From Chondrus crispus (Eukaryota; Rhodophyta; Florideophyceae; Gigartinales; Gigartinaceae): 64,000 bases of DNA. The notes beneath the pieces are model-generated. The model was not told the origin of the DNA. It did not search any database and saw only the letters and a list, made by a program, of their open reading frames with translations. The translations under genes and the position numbers were made by a program. This document shows positions 62,645-64,000 of this stretch, one piece after another; position 1 is the stretch's first letter, and every line of letters starts with the position of its first letter. The stretch lies in assembly GCF_000350225.1 (NCBI RefSeq), contig NW_005179124.1:1-64000 (forward strand). The letters run 5' to 3'.

Positions 62645-63170
62645 AACGGAAGATAGCGTTGCAACAATAACTTAAAGAGTGAGGGTGCGTGGCTCAGATA
62701 CAAATGCACGTGCATCAGAGGAAACGAAGGAGGTATAATTTGCCTGTTTATCGAATGTCCTTGTAGAGCATACGGCACAAGTATATTTGGGATGTGGCCC
62801 AAAAGAATTTTTGGGGATGCGTTGCCAACAAGCAGCGAGCACTGGCGCGGCGTCGCTATGGAAGGTTGCAGTTTTCACTCTCTCTGGGGCACTATGCTGA
62901 CAAAGCTGGCATGGCGCAGATGCCATTGGAAGGGCGTGTCCCCATGGAATCCAAGTCCGTCAATCAACATCTATCCACTTCCAGAGGACCCTAGGCAATG
63001 AGACAACGTGGCCCGACGAGATAGCGTGCGACTCTGTCTTAAAGGTCAGCGAGCTTCGAAGATATATGGCCACCTAATAAAACTCATTTCCGCACATATC
63101 AAGTGGACACTCCTGTATCGACTCATCTCTGGGCGTCGAAAAGAGCGCGACGAGAGAAACGAGTAGAAAC

Positions 63171-63270
63171 NNNNNNNNNNNNNNNNNNNNNNNNNNNNNN
63201 NNNNNNNNNNNNNNNNNNNNNNNNNNNNNNNNNNNNNNNNNNNNNNNNNNNNNNNNNNNNNNNNNNNNNN
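63171..63270. other. assembly gap (100 N)
   Basis: Exactly 100 N, probably a placeholder of unknown true length. Frames across it are meaningless. Confidence 0.99.
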
Positions 63271-63745
63271 GGGGGGGGGTGGCGACTTTACATCTTGGTT
63301 GTGCGGCTCTCTGGCAAAAACTGCAACTGTCGGCATAAACAGAGCTGCGCACAACTGTGGTCCGACAGCGGTAACGGGCGTTTGCGCTTACATTTCTGTC
63401 GGATATTCAGTTATAACACTCCCTTCCAAAGTTTGTGATGTCGGATGGAAGTCTATCTATGACACAGCTGCAGAGGTGCAGAGACGGTTTTGGCGGGGGA
63501 CGCAGCATCTTTGCGTGCGTGTCTGCAAAGGAGCCTGTACGTGTAAAATTATGTGAAACTGAACTGGTTGACGACCGCCAACAAGTACAGTTTATGACAA
63601 TACAATGAAGGAGGAGCCAGCTCAGCATTGCTGTCCCGCATGATCCGGAAGACGAACACCAATAGGAATAGGTATCTATCGAAAATCATTAGCATTTGGT
63701 GTGATGCCCATGTTACCTCATGCCTTCAGCAGCCAACAATCTGAG

Positions 63746-63791
63746 TACTGTACCATGCACTCAGGTTATAACCTGAGTCCATGGTACAGTA
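63746..63791. repeat. 23-bp inverted repeat, no spacer, one mismatch
   Basis: 63746-63768 pairs with 63769-63791 except 58/79 (C/C). Core CTCAGGTTATAACCTGAG. Confidence 0.9.
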
Positions 63792-64000
63792 TTTTGCAGA
63801 CTTCTTATCCCGAAGTCCACGTCCTTAACTCATATCATTCGAATACTATATTACGAATAGTATATTACCATCGCTCCTGCCTCGCCCCATCCCCCCTTCC
63901 TATCTCCCTTTGGTCCGACGTTCCACTTTCCATGAACATCTTTATCCGGCACCGTGATATTTCGTACACGTCTTACGTATATCTCGTCCGCTCTACTCTT

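Larger units (their letters stand above)
62645..64000. other. intergenic with assembly gap
   Basis: No gene recognised. Contains the 100-base gap (63171-63270), a G9 run directly right of the gap, and a palindrome at 63746-63791. Confidence 0.5.

Noticed and set aside
63103..63438. ORFs spanning the N gap
   Set aside because: They run through 100 unknown bases, so the reading frame across the gap has no meaning.
1..64000. CRISPR arrays, bacterial operons, rRNA or tRNA genes
   Set aside because: No regularly spaced identical repeats and no Shine-Dalgarno gene clusters; no tRNA T-loop (GGTTCRANNCC) with a matching cloverleaf was found by eye, nor any rRNA core sequence.

Overview
The window is nuclear eukaryotic DNA. 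Genes are sparse, mostly uninterrupted by introns and initiated at ATGs with CCACC-type context, TATA boxes sit upstream of several of them, and about half of the sequence is LTR retrotransposon. An intronless NRT2-type nitrate transporter, Sel1-repeat and TIR-domain proteins, and chromovirus and copia elements with a half-tRNA(iMet) primer site together suggest a florideophyte red alga of the Chondrus crispus type. That is inference from gene style; no sequence search was possible. A 100-base run of N at 63171-63270 shows this is an assembled scaffold.

Layout, left to right. 1-2591: a broken Ty1/copia pol gene on the + strand. 3.2-3.5 kb: a possible second, tiny copia scrap. 4.8-6.0 kb: an unrecognised, perhaps spliced, perhaps dead gene. 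8307-9812: the NRT2 nitrate transporter with a TATA box. 10.5-11.7 kb: a GC-rich intergenic stretch with palindromes and a fold-back cluster. 12152-13912: a single ORF joining two RPA70-like OB folds to a C-terminal TIR domain, the most unusual gene here. 14607-14903 (-): a small secreted cysteine-rich protein. 18.4-19.4 kb: a decayed WD40-repeat gene. 20983-25835: a split, damaged gene resembling the DUF7869 class of transposase-derived proteins.

25836-38934 is a 13.1 kb Ty3/gypsy chromovirus with 619-bp LTRs differing at one base and a GAGAT target duplication. It carries gag, a pol in the -1 frame (protease, RT, RNase H, integrase, chromodomain) broken by one TGA, and a long extra region with an 836-codon ORF on the opposite strand. 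It landed near the 3' end of the DUF7869-like gene, whose last codons now lie beyond the right LTR. 39.1-40.0 kb (-) is a frameshifted Sel1-repeat gene, followed by low-complexity, hairpin-rich sequence. 41705-47050 (-) is a copia element (GGGAC duplication) with a nonsense codon, a frameshift and an inserted solo LTR (GTGTC duplication) of a gypsy family related to the one above. Beside it is a scrap of AGC-type protein kinase, then an unrecognised minus-strand ORF.

51788-56697 is a second copia element with a fully open 1360-codon gag-pol. It cuts a minus-strand ORF with weak PIF/Harbinger-like features. 58.2-58.8 kb (-) is a relic of the N-terminal half of a TIR protein, 59.7-60.2 kb (-) a small single-pass membrane protein, and 61084-62556 (-) an intact coiled-coil/TIR protein.

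The window is thus a retrotransposon-battered gene neighbourhood holding two intact TIR proteins and a relic of a third. Nitrate uptake (NRT2) is the only assigned metabolic function. The two intact TIR proteins keep a glutamate at the position used by NAD-cleaving TIR domains, and one of them carries what looks like a single-stranded-DNA-binding module.
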